DNA from: Rhizobium leguminosarum
Lineage (GTDB): Bacteria > Pseudomonadota > Alphaproteobacteria > Rhizobiales > Rhizobiaceae
Length of the DNA stretch: 64,000 nt
Reading direction: 5' to 3'
NCBI RefSeq assembly: GCF_002953715.1
Contig: NZ_CP025012.1
Location: forward strand, 4,149,001 to 4,213,000
Shown in pieces: positions 35,474-47,697 of the stretch. Under the pieces are notes generated by a model. That model was given only the letters and a program-made list of their open reading frames with translations. It was not told the DNA's origin and ran no database searches. Position numbers and translations under genes: made by a program. Each line of letters starts with the position of its first letter. Position 1 is the stretch's first letter.

Positions 35474-36880
35474 TTACATATGGATCGGCTTGAAGAAGGT
35501 TGCGAGCGCAGCCTCTTTCAGCGCCTCCGACATTGTAGGATGCGCGTGGCAGGTACGGCCGAGATCTTCCGAGGAACCGCCGAACTCCATCAGCACGGCG
35601 ATCTCGTGGATCATTTCGCCGGCGCCGAAGCCGACGATATGGCCGCCGAGCACCCGGTCGGTTTCCTTGTCGGCAAGGATCTTGACGAAGCCGTCCGTTG
35701 CCAGCATCGCGCGAGCGCGGCCATTCGCCGTGAAGGGGAACTTGCCGACCTTGTAGGCGACGCCTGCCGCCTTCAGCTCTTCCTCGGTCTTGCCGACGGA
35801 AGCGATTTCCGGCTGGGTGTAGACGACGCTCGGAATGACCTCGTAGTTCACATGGCCGTGCTGTCCGGCGAGGATTTCGGCAAGCGCCACGCCCTCATCT
35901 TCCGCCTTGTGCGCCAGCATCGGACCCTTGACCACATCGCCGATCGCATAGATGCCGGCGACATTGGTCTTGAAGTGACCGTCGATCTCGACGCGGCCGC
36001 GATTGTCGAGCGTAACACCGGCTTCTTCGAGGCCGAGGCCCGCCGTATAGGGCTTGCGGCCGGTGGCGATCAGCACGACTTCGGCGTCGAGCGTCACCTT
36101 GTCGCCGCCCTTGACGGGCTCGAAAGTGACCTTGGCGCCCTTGTCGCCCTTTTCGACGCCTGTGACCTTGGCGCTGAGATTGAAATCGATACCCTGCTTG
36201 GCAAGCATACGCTGGAATTGCTTGGAGACTTCGCCGTCCATGCCGCCAAGGATGGTATCGAGATATTCGACGACGGTGACTTTGGCGCCGAGGCGAGACC
36301 AGACGGAACCGAGCTCGAGGCCGATGACGCCGCCGCCGACGACGATCAGCGTTTCCGGCACCTTATCCAGCGCGATGCCGCCGGTGGACGAGATGATGGT
36401 CTTTTCATCGATCTCGACCTGCACGCCGGGAATGCCGGCGACGTCGGAGCCGGTGGCGATGACGATGTTCTTGCCTTCGATCTCCTGCACCTTGCCGTCA
36501 TCGGCGGTGACGGAAACCTTGCCGGCCGAGACGATCTTGCCGATGCCCTGGAAGGTATCGATCTTATTCTTCTTGAAGAGGAAGGCGACGCCGTCGACAT
36601 TCGACTTCACCGTCGCATCCTTGTGGGCCATCATATTGCCGAGATTGAGCGTCGGCGCCGGGACGTCGATACCGAGCGCGCTCATCCCGTGGCCGGCCTG
36701 ATGGAACATTTCGGAGGCATGCAGCAGCGCCTTCGATGGAATGCAGCCGACGTTCAGGCAGGTGCCGCCATAGGTCGCCCGCTTTTCGACGACGGCGACC
36801 TTGAGGCCGAGCTGCGCCGCCTTGACGGCGCAAACATAGCCGCCCGGGCCGGTTCCGATAATGATCACATCGTAGGACAT
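35474..36880 (-). CDS. lpdA: Dihydrolipoamide dehydrogenase (E3 of 2-oxoglutarate dehydrogenase)
   Basis: A 468-residue flavoprotein disulfide reductase. FAD motif GTGPGGYVCAVKAAQLG, redox disulfide GGTCLNVGCIPSKALL, NAD motif VVGGGVIGLELGSVW, and the C-terminal interface His-Glu in CHAHPTMSEALKEA. It reoxidises the lipoyl groups of SucB with NAD. It lies last in the sucAB region but is separated from sucB by three accessory genes and a RIME-like repeat, so it may have its own promoter. Confidence 0.96.
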   Translation of the reverse strand: MSYDVIIIGTGPGGYVCAVKAAQLGLKVAVVEKRATYGGTCLNVGCIPSKALLHASEMFHQAGHGMSALGIDVPAPTLNLGNMMAHKDATVKSNVDGVAFLFKKNKIDTFQGIGKIVSAGKVSVTADDGKVQEIEGKNIVIATGSDVAGIPGVQVEIDEKTIISSTGGIALDKVPETLIVVGGGVIGLELGSVWSRLGAKVTVVEYLDTILGGMDGEVSKQFQRMLAKQGIDFNLSAKVTGVEKGDKGAKVTFEPVKGGDKVTLDAEVVLIATGRKPYTAGLGLEEAGVTLDNRGRVEIDGHFKTNVAGIYAIGDVVKGPMLAHKAEDEGVALAEILAGQHGHVNYEVIPSVVYTQPEIASVGKTEEELKAAGVAYKVGKFPFTANGRARAMLATDGFVKILADKETDRVLGGHIVGFGAGEMIHEIAVLMEFGGSSEDLGRTCHAHPTMSEALKEAALATFFKPIHM

Positions 36881-36909
36881 TGCTTCTTTCCCTTTGGATT
36901 TTTCGTCTG

Positions 36910-37021
36910 GAGCATGATGCCGAAAAGTGTGAGCGGTTTTCGGACGACATCATGCTCTAACTATTTAATTTAGAACAGGATTCAGATTTTAGGCCGACCC
37001 GGCCTAAATCATCCTGTTCTA
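36910..37021. repeat. RIME-like element, copy A3 (complete)
   Basis: AGCATGATGCCGAAAAGTGTGAGCGG...TTTTCGGACGACATCATGCT, a linker, then AGAACAGGATTCAGATTTTAGGCCGACCCGGCC...ATCCTGTTCT. This is the most complete copy in the window and can serve as the reference for the other three. It occupies the gap upstream of lpd. Confidence 0.85.
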
Positions 37022-37069
37022 GGCGGCCGCGCGCGACATCAGGCCGAGGAATTCGAGAATATATTGCAT
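37019..37069 (-). CDS. Candidate 16-residue peptide ORF
   Basis: ATG-to-TAG frame encoding MQYILEFLGLMSRAAA, between the SDR gene and the RIME-like repeat. The peptide is hydrophobic. A GGGA lies about 8-11 bases upstream of the ATG, a weak ribosome site. The stop is contributed by the repeat end. It may be a real leader or membrane micropeptide, or a chance frame; only conservation could tell. Confidence 0.25.
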   Translation of the reverse strand: MQYILEFLGLMSRAAA

Positions 37070-37088
37070 GCTGTTTTTCCCAGTCGTT

Positions 37089-37841
37089 CTAGCGGCCGCC
37101 GCTCACATTGAGGATCGCGCCGGTTATATAGGAAGCCGACGGAGACAGAAGGTAGAGGATCGCATCGGCCACTTCCTCGGGCGTGCCCGCGCGCTGCATC
37201 GGGATCGACGGCGCCAGCTCGCGCGGCCGATCCGGCAGACCGCCGGAGGCATGGAGGTCGGTTTCGATGACGCCGGGCCTTATCGCATTCACGCGGATGC
37301 CCTCGGCAGCGACCTCGCGCGCCAGCCCGACGGTGAAGGTGTCGATCGCCGCCTTCGAAGCGGCATAATCGACATACTGCGTCGCCGAACCGAGGATCGC
37401 CGCCATCGACGAGATATTGACGATCGCCCCGCCCTGCCCGCCATGCCGGCTCGACATGCGGCGTATGGCCTCTGCGGCGCAGAGTATGGAGCCGGTCACA
37501 TTGACGCGCAGCATGCGCTCGATTCGCTCCGCCGACATCTCGTCGATACGCTGCGGATAGTCGACGATGCCGGCATTGTTGACGAGCCCGTCGAGCCGGC
37601 CGAAATGCCGGTCGACCGCCGTAAACATCGAGACGATATCCGCTGCCTTGCCGACATCGCCTTGGACTGCCACGGCCTCGCCGCCGCTTGCGGCGATCGA
37701 AGCCACAACGGCATCCGCGGCTTGACGGTTGGCGGCGTAGTTCACCGCGACACGCCAGCCCTGGCGCGCGGCAAGCCGTGAAGCCGCAGCGCCGATGCCT
37801 CGGCTTCCGCCGGTAATGAGAACAACAGGTGTATCGCTCAT
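37089..37841 (-). CDS. SDR-family oxidoreductase (FabG-like)
   Basis: A 250-residue classical SDR: TGGSRGIG cofactor motif, NNAG, catalytic Ser in NISSMAAI, YAASK, and C-terminal ITGAILNVSGGR. Substrate unknown. The ATG at 37841 has AAGGAG at the right distance, whereas the GTG at 37850 is too close to it. It overlaps the upstream periplasmic-protein gene by 4 bases (ATGA), which ties it to the sucB-downstream genes. Confidence 0.87.
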   Translation of the reverse strand: MSDTPVVLITGGSRGIGAAASRLAARQGWRVAVNYAANRQAADAVVASIAASGGEAVAVQGDVGKAADIVSMFTAVDRHFGRLDGLVNNAGIVDYPQRIDEMSAERIERMLRVNVTGSILCAAEAIRRMSSRHGGQGGAIVNISSMAAILGSATQYVDYAASKAAIDTFTVGLAREVAAEGIRVNAIRPGVIETDLHASGGLPDRPRELAPSIPMQRAGTPEEVADAILYLLSPSASYITGAILNVSGGR

Positions 37842-38368
37842 GTCGCACACTCCTTAAATGTCAGCACGTCCCACGGTGCTACCACGGCCTTGCCCTCACC
37901 CCAGGCGCTGGATTCGCGGATGGCGGGACCAAGGCCGGGAAGCACGAGCTTTTCGGCCGCTTCGGCGCCTTCGGGCTGCAGATTGTCCATCTCGCCCTCG
38001 GCATCCATGCCGTAGACAGCGCCCTGCCAGACCGTGCAGGCATTGAGATCGGCGCCGGTCGCATCGCCTTCCGGGCAATTGAACATCAGGATGCCGATGG
38101 CGCGCACCGGATCTTCCGATGGCATGACATAACCTTCCATCACGACAGGTGTCTTAAGCGCGCTGACCTTGAATTGGTTGCTGGCGGCGGCCGACGGAGA
38201 ATTCAGCGGTGCAAAGCGCAATTCATAGGCACCATCGCGATCGACGTAGACGGCCTGCTCCTGCTTGCATGCGGCACCGAACGTGGATGCCGGAACGACG
38301 AAAAACGCGGCGGCTGCGATTGCGGCCACGCCTATCCGTCTCGCCGTGATCCTGATCCTTCCGCTCAT
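37838..38368 (-). CDS. Hypothetical periplasmic protein
   Basis: A 176-residue protein I do not recognise. The N-terminus (RRIGVAAIAAAAFFVVPASTFGAA) is a signal peptide. The mature part has three cysteines (ACKQEQ, FNCPEG, NACTVW) that could pair in the periplasm, and ends EKLVLPGLGPAIRESSAWGEG. Its gene overlaps the DUF4241 gene upstream and the SDR gene downstream by 4 bases each, so the three are one translation unit after sucB. Confidence 0.75.
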   Translation of the reverse strand: MSGRIRITARRIGVAAIAAAAFFVVPASTFGAACKQEQAVYVDRDGAYELRFAPLNSPSAAASNQFKVSALKTPVVMEGYVMPSEDPVRAIGILMFNCPEGDATGADLNACTVWQGAVYGMDAEGEMDNLQPEGAEAAEKLVLPGLGPAIRESSAWGEGKAVVAPWDVLTFKECAT

Positions 38369-39114
38369 TGCAGCTTCGGCTCCCTCCGCCCGTCGGCATT
38401 CTCGACAACGCTGAAATCCGTCAGCAGCACCAGTGCACGGCCGTCCTTGTCGAGCCCCCAGAAGACCGGATAGAAACCGTCACCCCAGCCGCTCCAGAAC
38501 ACCGCGACATTGCCTCGTCTGCCGGCGACCGGCCGGTGCAGCGCATAAGTGCCCTTGTTGGCCTCAAGCTCCGACGCCAGCACGTCGTCGTAATAGTTGA
38601 CGTCGGAACCCGCTTTCTGCGCCTGCACCTGCTCTTCACGTTCTCCGATCAAATCAAGCGTATCGGCATCCATGTAGCATCCGAGGCCGGCATCGACGGC
38701 GTAGCCGAAGATCTCGCCGTCCTTCAGCGTCGCCGTGTCCTGCCCGGGCAGGACCGCAAGCTCCCAATGATCCGGCTTGCCCTCGGCAAACCGCATGCTG
38801 GCGGCGGCGATGCGCCCGAAGGCCTGGTAGAGCGTCACCGGATAATCGCCCGGCGCAACCTTTCTTGCGAGCGCCGGACGATCAGGCTGGGCGAGCGGAT
38901 CGGCGGCAATGATGTGCCCCGAGGTCAGCGCGACATTGCCCATATGGATCGCGCCGATCGACCGGCCGGAGAGTTCGGCATCGCTCAGCGCCACCAGCTC
39001 GAAATTGCTGCTTGCCTTGCTGATGTCCCAGCCGGCAGCCGATGCGGAGACCGGAATATGCGCGGCGGCAGCGCAAAGAAGAAGGCGCGCCGCTCGCATG
39101 ATCCGGTTCCGCAT
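38365..39114 (-). CDS. DUF4241-like secreted protein
   Basis: A 249-residue protein with an N-terminal signal (AARLLLCAAAAHIPVSASA). The body matches what I recall of DUF4241: GDYPVTLYQAFGRIAAASMRF in the first half and SGWGDGFYPVFWGLDKDGRALVLLTDF near the C-terminus. Function unknown; relatives occur as immunity-like or stand-alone proteins. It starts 13 bases after the sucB stop and overlaps the next gene by 4 bases. Confidence 0.72.
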   Translation of the reverse strand: MRNRIMRAARLLLCAAAAHIPVSASAAGWDISKASSNFELVALSDAELSGRSIGAIHMGNVALTSGHIIAADPLAQPDRPALARKVAPGDYPVTLYQAFGRIAAASMRFAEGKPDHWELAVLPGQDTATLKDGEIFGYAVDAGLGCYMDADTLDLIGEREEQVQAQKAGSDVNYYDDVLASELEANKGTYALHRPVAGRRGNVAVFWSGWGDGFYPVFWGLDKDGRALVLLTDFSVVENADGRREPKLQ

Positions 39115-39127
39115 CGAAAGCGCTCCC

Positions 39128-40393
<1,266 letters not shown>

Positions 40394-40432
40394 TGTTCAG
40401 ATCCTGATTTCGTGTGTTTTCGTTTATGTGTT

Positions 40433-40741
40433 TCAGACGGCGGGCGGCCGCGAGATGATCGAAGGCATCGGCAGGATATCGAAACGGAAGCCGAAACCGG
40501 AAGTAATGATCGGATCGCCGTCGGCAAGAACCTGTGCCGCCGCCTGATCCTCGACTTCGACGATCGCCATGCCCCAAGCGCCTTCACCCTCGAAGACAGG
40601 ACCGACTATTATCGCCGATCCCGCAAGGGCGTGCCGATGCCAGTATTCGACATGGCGTTTCATCGCCGCCATTTCCTCCCCGGTCCCGTCATGCGGGAAA
40701 GTGGGGCGCGGCGGCTGCAGTCTCAGAAAGAAATAAGCCAT
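40433..40741 (-). CDS. YciI-family protein
   Basis: A 102-residue ferredoxin-like fold with the YciI pattern: LRPP-like start (FFLRLQPPRPTFPHD), MKRHVEYWHR with the putative catalytic His, GPVFEGEGAWGMAIVEV, and a C-terminal DPIITSGFGFRFDI. YciI proteins are proposed hydrolase/lyase-like; no firm reaction. The start MAYFFLRL is chosen over an in-frame upstream Met. It lies 16 bases after sucA and 39 bases before sucB, embedded in the 2-oxoglutarate dehydrogenase operon. Confidence 0.85.
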   Translation of the reverse strand: MAYFFLRLQPPRPTFPHDGTGEEMAAMKRHVEYWHRHALAGSAIIVGPVFEGEGAWGMAIVEVEDQAAAQVLADGDPIITSGFGFRFDILPMPSIISRPPAV

Positions 40742-40757
40742 TGCGCCCCCCCGTGTT

Positions 40758-43742
40758 TTAACCGCCCAATGCATCCTCGAGGAATGCGGCGAGCTGCGAC
40801 AGATGCTTGGACATCAGACCCGTCGCCGGCGAGGCGGCGGCCGGACGGCCGGTATAACGGACGCGCTGGTATTTTGCGTCGATATGGGCGAGCACCCATT
40901 CGAGGAAGGGGTCGATGAACGACCAGGCGCCCATGTTCTTCGGCTCTTCCTGGCACCAGACCATCTCGGCATTGCGGAAGCGCGACAGCTCGTTGATGAG
41001 CGCCTTTGCCGGGAACGGATAGAGCTGCTCGACGCGTAAGAGATAGATGTCGTCGATGCCACGCTTTTCACGCTCTTCGAGAAGATCGTAATAGACCTTG
41101 CCGGAGCACATGACGACGCGGCGGATCTTGTTGTCCTTCTGCAGCTTGATCGGGCCGTCCTTGATCACCTCGGCATCGTCCCAGAGCAGGCGATGGAAGG
41201 CGGATTCGCCGGCCATTTCGGCAAGCGTGGAGACCGCCCGCTTGTGGCGCAGCAGCGATTTCGGCGTCATCAGGATCAGCGGCTTGCGGAAGTCGCGCTT
41301 CACCTGCCGGCGCAGGATGTGGAAGTAGTTCGCCGGCGTCGTGACGTTGGCGACCTGCATGTTATCCTCAGCGCAAAGCTGGAGGAAACGCTCGAGGCGG
41401 GCCGAGGAATGTTCCGGACCTTGACCTTCATAGCCGTGCGGCAGAAGGCAGACGAGGCCCGACATGCGCAGCCACTTGCGTTCGCCCGACGAGATGAACT
41501 GGTCGAAAACCACCTGTGCGCCGTTGGCGAAATCGCCGAACTGCGCTTCCCAGAGCGTCAGCGCATTCGGGCGGGCGAGCGAATAGCCATATTCGAAACC
41601 GAGCACGGCCTCTTCCGAAAGCATCGAATTGATGACTTCGTAGCGCCCCTGCGTCGGCGAAAGATTGGCGAGCGGGATGTAGCGCTCTTCGGTTTCCTGA
41701 TCATAGAGAACCGAGTGGCGCTGCGAGAAGGTGCCGCGTTCGCAATCCTGGCCGGACAGGCGGATCTTGCTGCCTTCGACGCAGAGCGCACCGAAGGAGA
41801 GCGCTTCGGCCATCGCCCAGTCAATACCCTCGCCGGTGGCGATCATGTTGGCGCGGTTTTCCATGAAGCGCTGGATCGTCCGGTGCGCATTGAAGCCCGC
41901 CGGGATCTCAGAGAGCTTGCGGCCGATATCCTTCAGCGTCTTCATCGGCACGGCGGTCTTGCCACGGCGCTGCTCGTCGGCATTGTCGGCCGTGCGCAGG
42001 CCCGACCACTCGCCGTCCAGCCAGTCGGCCTTGTTCGGCTTGTAGTGCTGGCCAGCCTCGAACTCCTGTTCGAGATGGGCGCGCCAATCGGCCTTCATCT
42101 TCTCGACTTCGCCGTCGGTGAGCAGGCCCTCGGCGACGAGCCGGGCCGCATAGAGCTGCAGCACAGTCTTGTGGGCGCGGATCACCTTGTACATCTTCGG
42201 CTGCGTGAAGGACGGTTCGTCGCCTTCATTGTGGCCGTAGCGGCGGTAGCAGAACAGGTCGAGCACAACCGGCTTGTGGAACTTCATGCGGAATTCAGTG
42301 GCGATCTTGGCCCCATAAACCACCGCTTCCGGATCGTCGCCGTTGACGTGCAGGATCGGCGCCTCGATCATCTTGGCGACGTCGGACGGGTAGGGCGACG
42401 AGCGCGAGAAGGCCGGGTTTGTGGTGAAGCCGATCTGGTTGTTGATGATCACATGCATGGTGCCGGCAACGCGGTGGCCGCGCAGACCGGAAAGGCCGAG
42501 GATTTCGGCAATGACACCCTGGCCGGCAAAAGCCGCGTCGCCATGGATCAGCAGCGGCAGAACCTTGGCGCGTTCGGAAAGCGGGATGATGTCGCCGTCC
42601 CAGACGGTGGCGTTCATATCCTGCTTGGCGCGGGCCTTGCCCATGACGACGGGATCGACGATTTCGAGATGCGAGGGGTTCGCCGTCAGCGAAACGTGGA
42701 TCTTGTTGCCGTCGAATTCGCGGTCGGAGGAGGCACCGAGATGGTACTTGACGTCACCCGAGCCCTCGACCTCGTCGGGAGCGGCCGAGCCGCCCTTGAA
42801 CTCGTGGAAGATCGCCCGGTGCGGCTTACCCATGACCTGGGAGAGCACGTTCAGACGGCCGCGATGGGCCATGCCGAACACGGCTTCCTTGAGGCCGAGA
42901 TGACCGCCTCGCTTGAGGATCTGCTCCAGCGCCGGGATCAGCGATTCGCCGCCGTCGAGACCGAAACGCTTCGTGCCTTTGAACTTGACGTCGAGGAACT
43001 GCTCGTAGCCTTCGGCTTCGACCAGCTTGGCAAGGATCGCCTTCTTGCCTTCCGGCGTGAAGGCCACACCCTTGTCCGGTCCTTCGATGCGCTCCTGGAT
43101 CCAGGCCTTCTCTTCAGGATTGGAGATATGCATGAATTCGACGCCGAGCGTCGAGCAATAGGTGCGCTCGAGGATTTCGATCATCTCGCGGATGGTCGCG
43201 TATTCGAGGCCGAGCACGTTGTCGATGAAGATCTTGCGATCGTAATCTGCGGCCGTGAAACCGTAATTCTCCGCCGACAGCTCGTGGTAGTCGTCGACGG
43301 GAGCGGCGATGCCGAGCGGGTCGAGCTTGGCATGCAGGTGGCCGCGCATGCGGTAGGCGCGGATCATCATGATGGCGCGCACGGAATCGCGCGTCGCCTG
43401 TAGCACCTCGGTGCTGTCGGCAGGCTTGCCCTGAGCTTCGGCCTTGGCCTTGACCTTGGTCTCGATCACCTTCTCGACGATGCCCCAGTCGCCATCCAGA
43501 GCCGACACCAGATCGCCGCTTGCCTGAAGCGGCCAGTTCTTCTTGCGCCAGGAAGGCCCTTTGGCCGCCCTCTTCACATCGCTGGGATCCTCCTCCAGCG
43601 CCTTGAAGAAAGACCGCCACTGATCGTCGACCGATGCGGGATCTTCTTCGTACCGCGCGTAGAGCTGCTCGATATAGGCAGCGTTGGCGCCATCCAGAAA
43701 CGAGGTGATCTGAAACTGCTCGTTGGCTTCTTGCCGTGCCAT
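40758..43742 (-). CDS. sucA: 2-oxoglutarate dehydrogenase E1
   Basis: A 994-residue thiamine-pyrophosphate enzyme. N-terminal E2-interacting segment (SFLDGANAAYIEQLYARYEEDP), the thiamine-binding GHRVAGTMHVIINNQIGFT and GDDPEAVVYGAKIATEF, and the pyrimidine-domain motif FEYGYSLARPNALTLWEAQFGDFANGAQ are all visible. It decarboxylates 2-oxoglutarate. The ATG at 43742 matches the family N-terminus; 24 upstream in-frame residues are not conserved. A 171-bp gap separates it from sucD. Confidence 0.97.
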   Translation of the reverse strand: MARQEANEQFQITSFLDGANAAYIEQLYARYEEDPASVDDQWRSFFKALEEDPSDVKRAAKGPSWRKKNWPLQASGDLVSALDGDWGIVEKVIETKVKAKAEAQGKPADSTEVLQATRDSVRAIMMIRAYRMRGHLHAKLDPLGIAAPVDDYHELSAENYGFTAADYDRKIFIDNVLGLEYATIREMIEILERTYCSTLGVEFMHISNPEEKAWIQERIEGPDKGVAFTPEGKKAILAKLVEAEGYEQFLDVKFKGTKRFGLDGGESLIPALEQILKRGGHLGLKEAVFGMAHRGRLNVLSQVMGKPHRAIFHEFKGGSAAPDEVEGSGDVKYHLGASSDREFDGNKIHVSLTANPSHLEIVDPVVMGKARAKQDMNATVWDGDIIPLSERAKVLPLLIHGDAAFAGQGVIAEILGLSGLRGHRVAGTMHVIINNQIGFTTNPAFSRSSPYPSDVAKMIEAPILHVNGDDPEAVVYGAKIATEFRMKFHKPVVLDLFCYRRYGHNEGDEPSFTQPKMYKVIRAHKTVLQLYAARLVAEGLLTDGEVEKMKADWRAHLEQEFEAGQHYKPNKADWLDGEWSGLRTADNADEQRRGKTAVPMKTLKDIGRKLSEIPAGFNAHRTIQRFMENRANMIATGEGIDWAMAEALSFGALCVEGSKIRLSGQDCERGTFSQRHSVLYDQETEERYIPLANLSPTQGRYEVINSMLSEEAVLGFEYGYSLARPNALTLWEAQFGDFANGAQVVFDQFISSGERKWLRMSGLVCLLPHGYEGQGPEHSSARLERFLQLCAEDNMQVANVTTPANYFHILRRQVKRDFRKPLILMTPKSLLRHKRAVSTLAEMAGESAFHRLLWDDAEVIKDGPIKLQKDNKIRRVVMCSGKVYYDLLEEREKRGIDDIYLLRVEQLYPFPAKALINELSRFRNAEMVWCQEEPKNMGAWSFIDPFLEWVLAHIDAKYQRVRYTGRPAAASPATGLMSKHLSQLAAFLEDALGG

Positions 43743-43913
43743 GGTGATATGCGGACGCTTCCGTCCGCCTCCTGACTTTGATGAATTTGCCGGCTTGATG
43801 GCCGGCTGCCGCATTCGATTGCCGCCTGTCCGCGGCGCATCTGCTGGTTTCGTGTTGTCGAGGCCGGGCGGAAGGCGCAGATGCCGTTCCTCCGCCCGGT
43901 CTATATAGGTGGC

Positions 43914-44816
43914 TTAGCCCTTGAGGACTTCAACCAGCGTCTTGCCGAGGCGGGCCGGAGAGGGCGACACCTTGATGCCTGCCGATTCCATCGCCGCGAT
44001 CTTCGATTCCGCATCGCCCTTGCCGCCGGAAACCACAGCGCCGGCGTGGCCCATGGTGCGGCCCTTCGGCGCCGTACGGCCGGCAATGAAGCCAGCCATC
44101 GGCTTCTTGCGGCCCTTCTTGGCTTCGTCCTTGAGGAACTGGGCCGCGTCTTCTTCAGCCGCACCGCCGATTTCGCCGATCATGATGATCGACTGGGTGG
44201 CTTTGTCGGCCAGGAACATTTCCAGGACGTCGATGAACTCGGTGCCCTTGACCGGGTCGCCGCCGATGCCGACGGCCGTCGTCTGGCCGAGACCTTCATT
44301 GGAGGTCTGGAACACGGCTTCATAGGTCAGCGTGCCCGAGCGGGAAACGATACCGACCGAACCCTTGCGGAAGATCGAGCCCGGCATGATGCCGATCTTG
44401 CATTCTTCCGGCGTCAGGATACCCGGGCAGTTCGGGCCGAGCAGGCGCGACTTGGAGCGGTCGAGGCGAGCCTTGACCCGCACCATGTCCATGACCGGGA
44501 TGCCTTCGGTGATGCAGGTGATGAACGGGATCTCGGCGTCGATCGCCTCGATGATCGCGTCGGCAGCACCAGCCGGCGGAACATAGATGACGGACGCGTT
44601 GGCGCCGGTCTTTTCCTTGCCTTCGGCAACGGTTGCAAAGATCGGCAGGCTTTCGCCCTTCGCGCCGGTCCAGGTTTCGCCACCCTTCTTCGGGTGGATA
44701 CCACCGACCATCTGGGTGCCGTAGTAAGCGAGCGCCTGTTCGGTGTGGAACGTGCCGGTCTTGCCGGTTAGGCCCTGAACGAGAACCTTGGTGTCTTTGT
44801 TGACGAGAATGGACAT
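43914..44816 (-). CDS. sucD: Succinyl-CoA synthetase alpha subunit
   Basis: A 300-residue alpha subunit with N-terminal CoA-binding Rossmann domain ([17 protein letters not shown]), NCPGIL and the phospho-histidine loop [12 protein letters not shown]. It forms the heterodimer/tetramer with SucC. Unusually, another gene separates sucC and sucD here. Confidence 0.97.
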   Translation of the reverse strand: MSILVNKDTKVLVQGLTGKTGTFHTEQALAYYGTQMVGGIHPKKGGETWTGAKGESLPIFATVAEGKEKTGANASVIYVPPAGAADAIIEAIDAEIPFITCITEGIPVMDMVRVKARLDRSKSRLLGPNCPGILTPEECKIGIMPGSIFRKGSVGIVSRSGTLTYEAVFQTSNEGLGQTTAVGIGGDPVKGTEFIDVLEMFLADKATQSIIMIGEIGGAAEEDAAQFLKDEAKKGRKKPMAGFIAGRTAPKGRTMGHAGAVVSGGKGDAESKIAAMESAGIKVSPSPARLGKTLVEVLKG

Positions 44817-44829
44817 GCGAGGCCTTTGT

Positions 44830-45321
44830 TTAGGAGAGGTTGGAAGACGTGGGGGACGCACGACGATAGACGCCGCTGACGACCTCCTGCCAAGTATCGC
44901 TGCCTGCAGGCGAAAAGCTGACGCCCATCCGGTAGCAGTCTTCATTTTCAAATGTGAATACGGTGCGCTGGCTGCCGCGCGGCGAAGTCTTCATCAGCAC
45001 AAGCTCATTGCCGTTCCACTCGCCGGACGCCGGCACAGGCGGCGCAAAACCTGCGGTGTCGAACTGGTAGAGCTTGTAGGTCTTGTCCGAAGCATCGAAG
45101 CCGAAAACATTTCGCGCCTCGAACGAAACAGCACCATCGCGCGTCTGGCGATAGCGCTGCTCGAGGAAGAACCCGCCGAACAACGCCTCGCCGGAAAACT
45201 CAGCACTGGCCTTGCCTTCACTCGTCCACGCCGACGCCGCGACACGCTCATCCCCTTCCCACACGCCGGCGAAGGCGTTGAGGCGGAAATGAGCAGCGGA
45301 GGGCGTGGACTGAAAGGCCAT
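44830..45321 (-). CDS. DUF1579-like protein between sucC and sucD
   Basis: A 163-residue soluble protein without a signal peptide, of beta-rich, lipocalin-like appearance: [14 protein letters not shown] at the start, [35 protein letters not shown], and [21 protein letters not shown]. This is the DUF1579/DUF1794-like pattern of small ligand-binding barrels. It starts 8 bases after sucC and ends 13 bases before sucD, so it must be cotranscribed with both succinyl-CoA synthetase subunits. Ligand and role unknown. Confidence 0.8.
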   Translation of the reverse strand: MAFQSTPSAAHFRLNAFAGVWEGDERVAASAWTSEGKASAEFSGEALFGGFFLEQRYRQTRDGAVSFEARNVFGFDASDKTYKLYQFDTAGFAPPVPASGEWNGNELVLMKTSPRGSQRTVFTFENEDCYRMGVSFSPAGSDTWQEVVSGVYRRASPTSSNLS

Positions 45322-45329
45322 GATCGTTC

Positions 45330-46523
<1,194 letters not shown>

Positions 46524-46557
46524 GGGTCTATCCCTATTTCGATTACTTCAGCGCCAA

Positions 46558-47616
<1,059 letters not shown>

Positions 47617-47697
47617 TCATTATTTTTGATGCAGCGTTTTCAATCGTTTAGATACAAAAATTCTTACGTAAACGTAAAAGATTCTGTCACTGAAATG

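Noticed and set aside
41193-43403. A 736-codon open frame on the plus strand
   Set aside because: It is antisense to sucA, which has all family motifs. High-GC codon bias leaves the opposite strand open; the translation has no recognisable domain.
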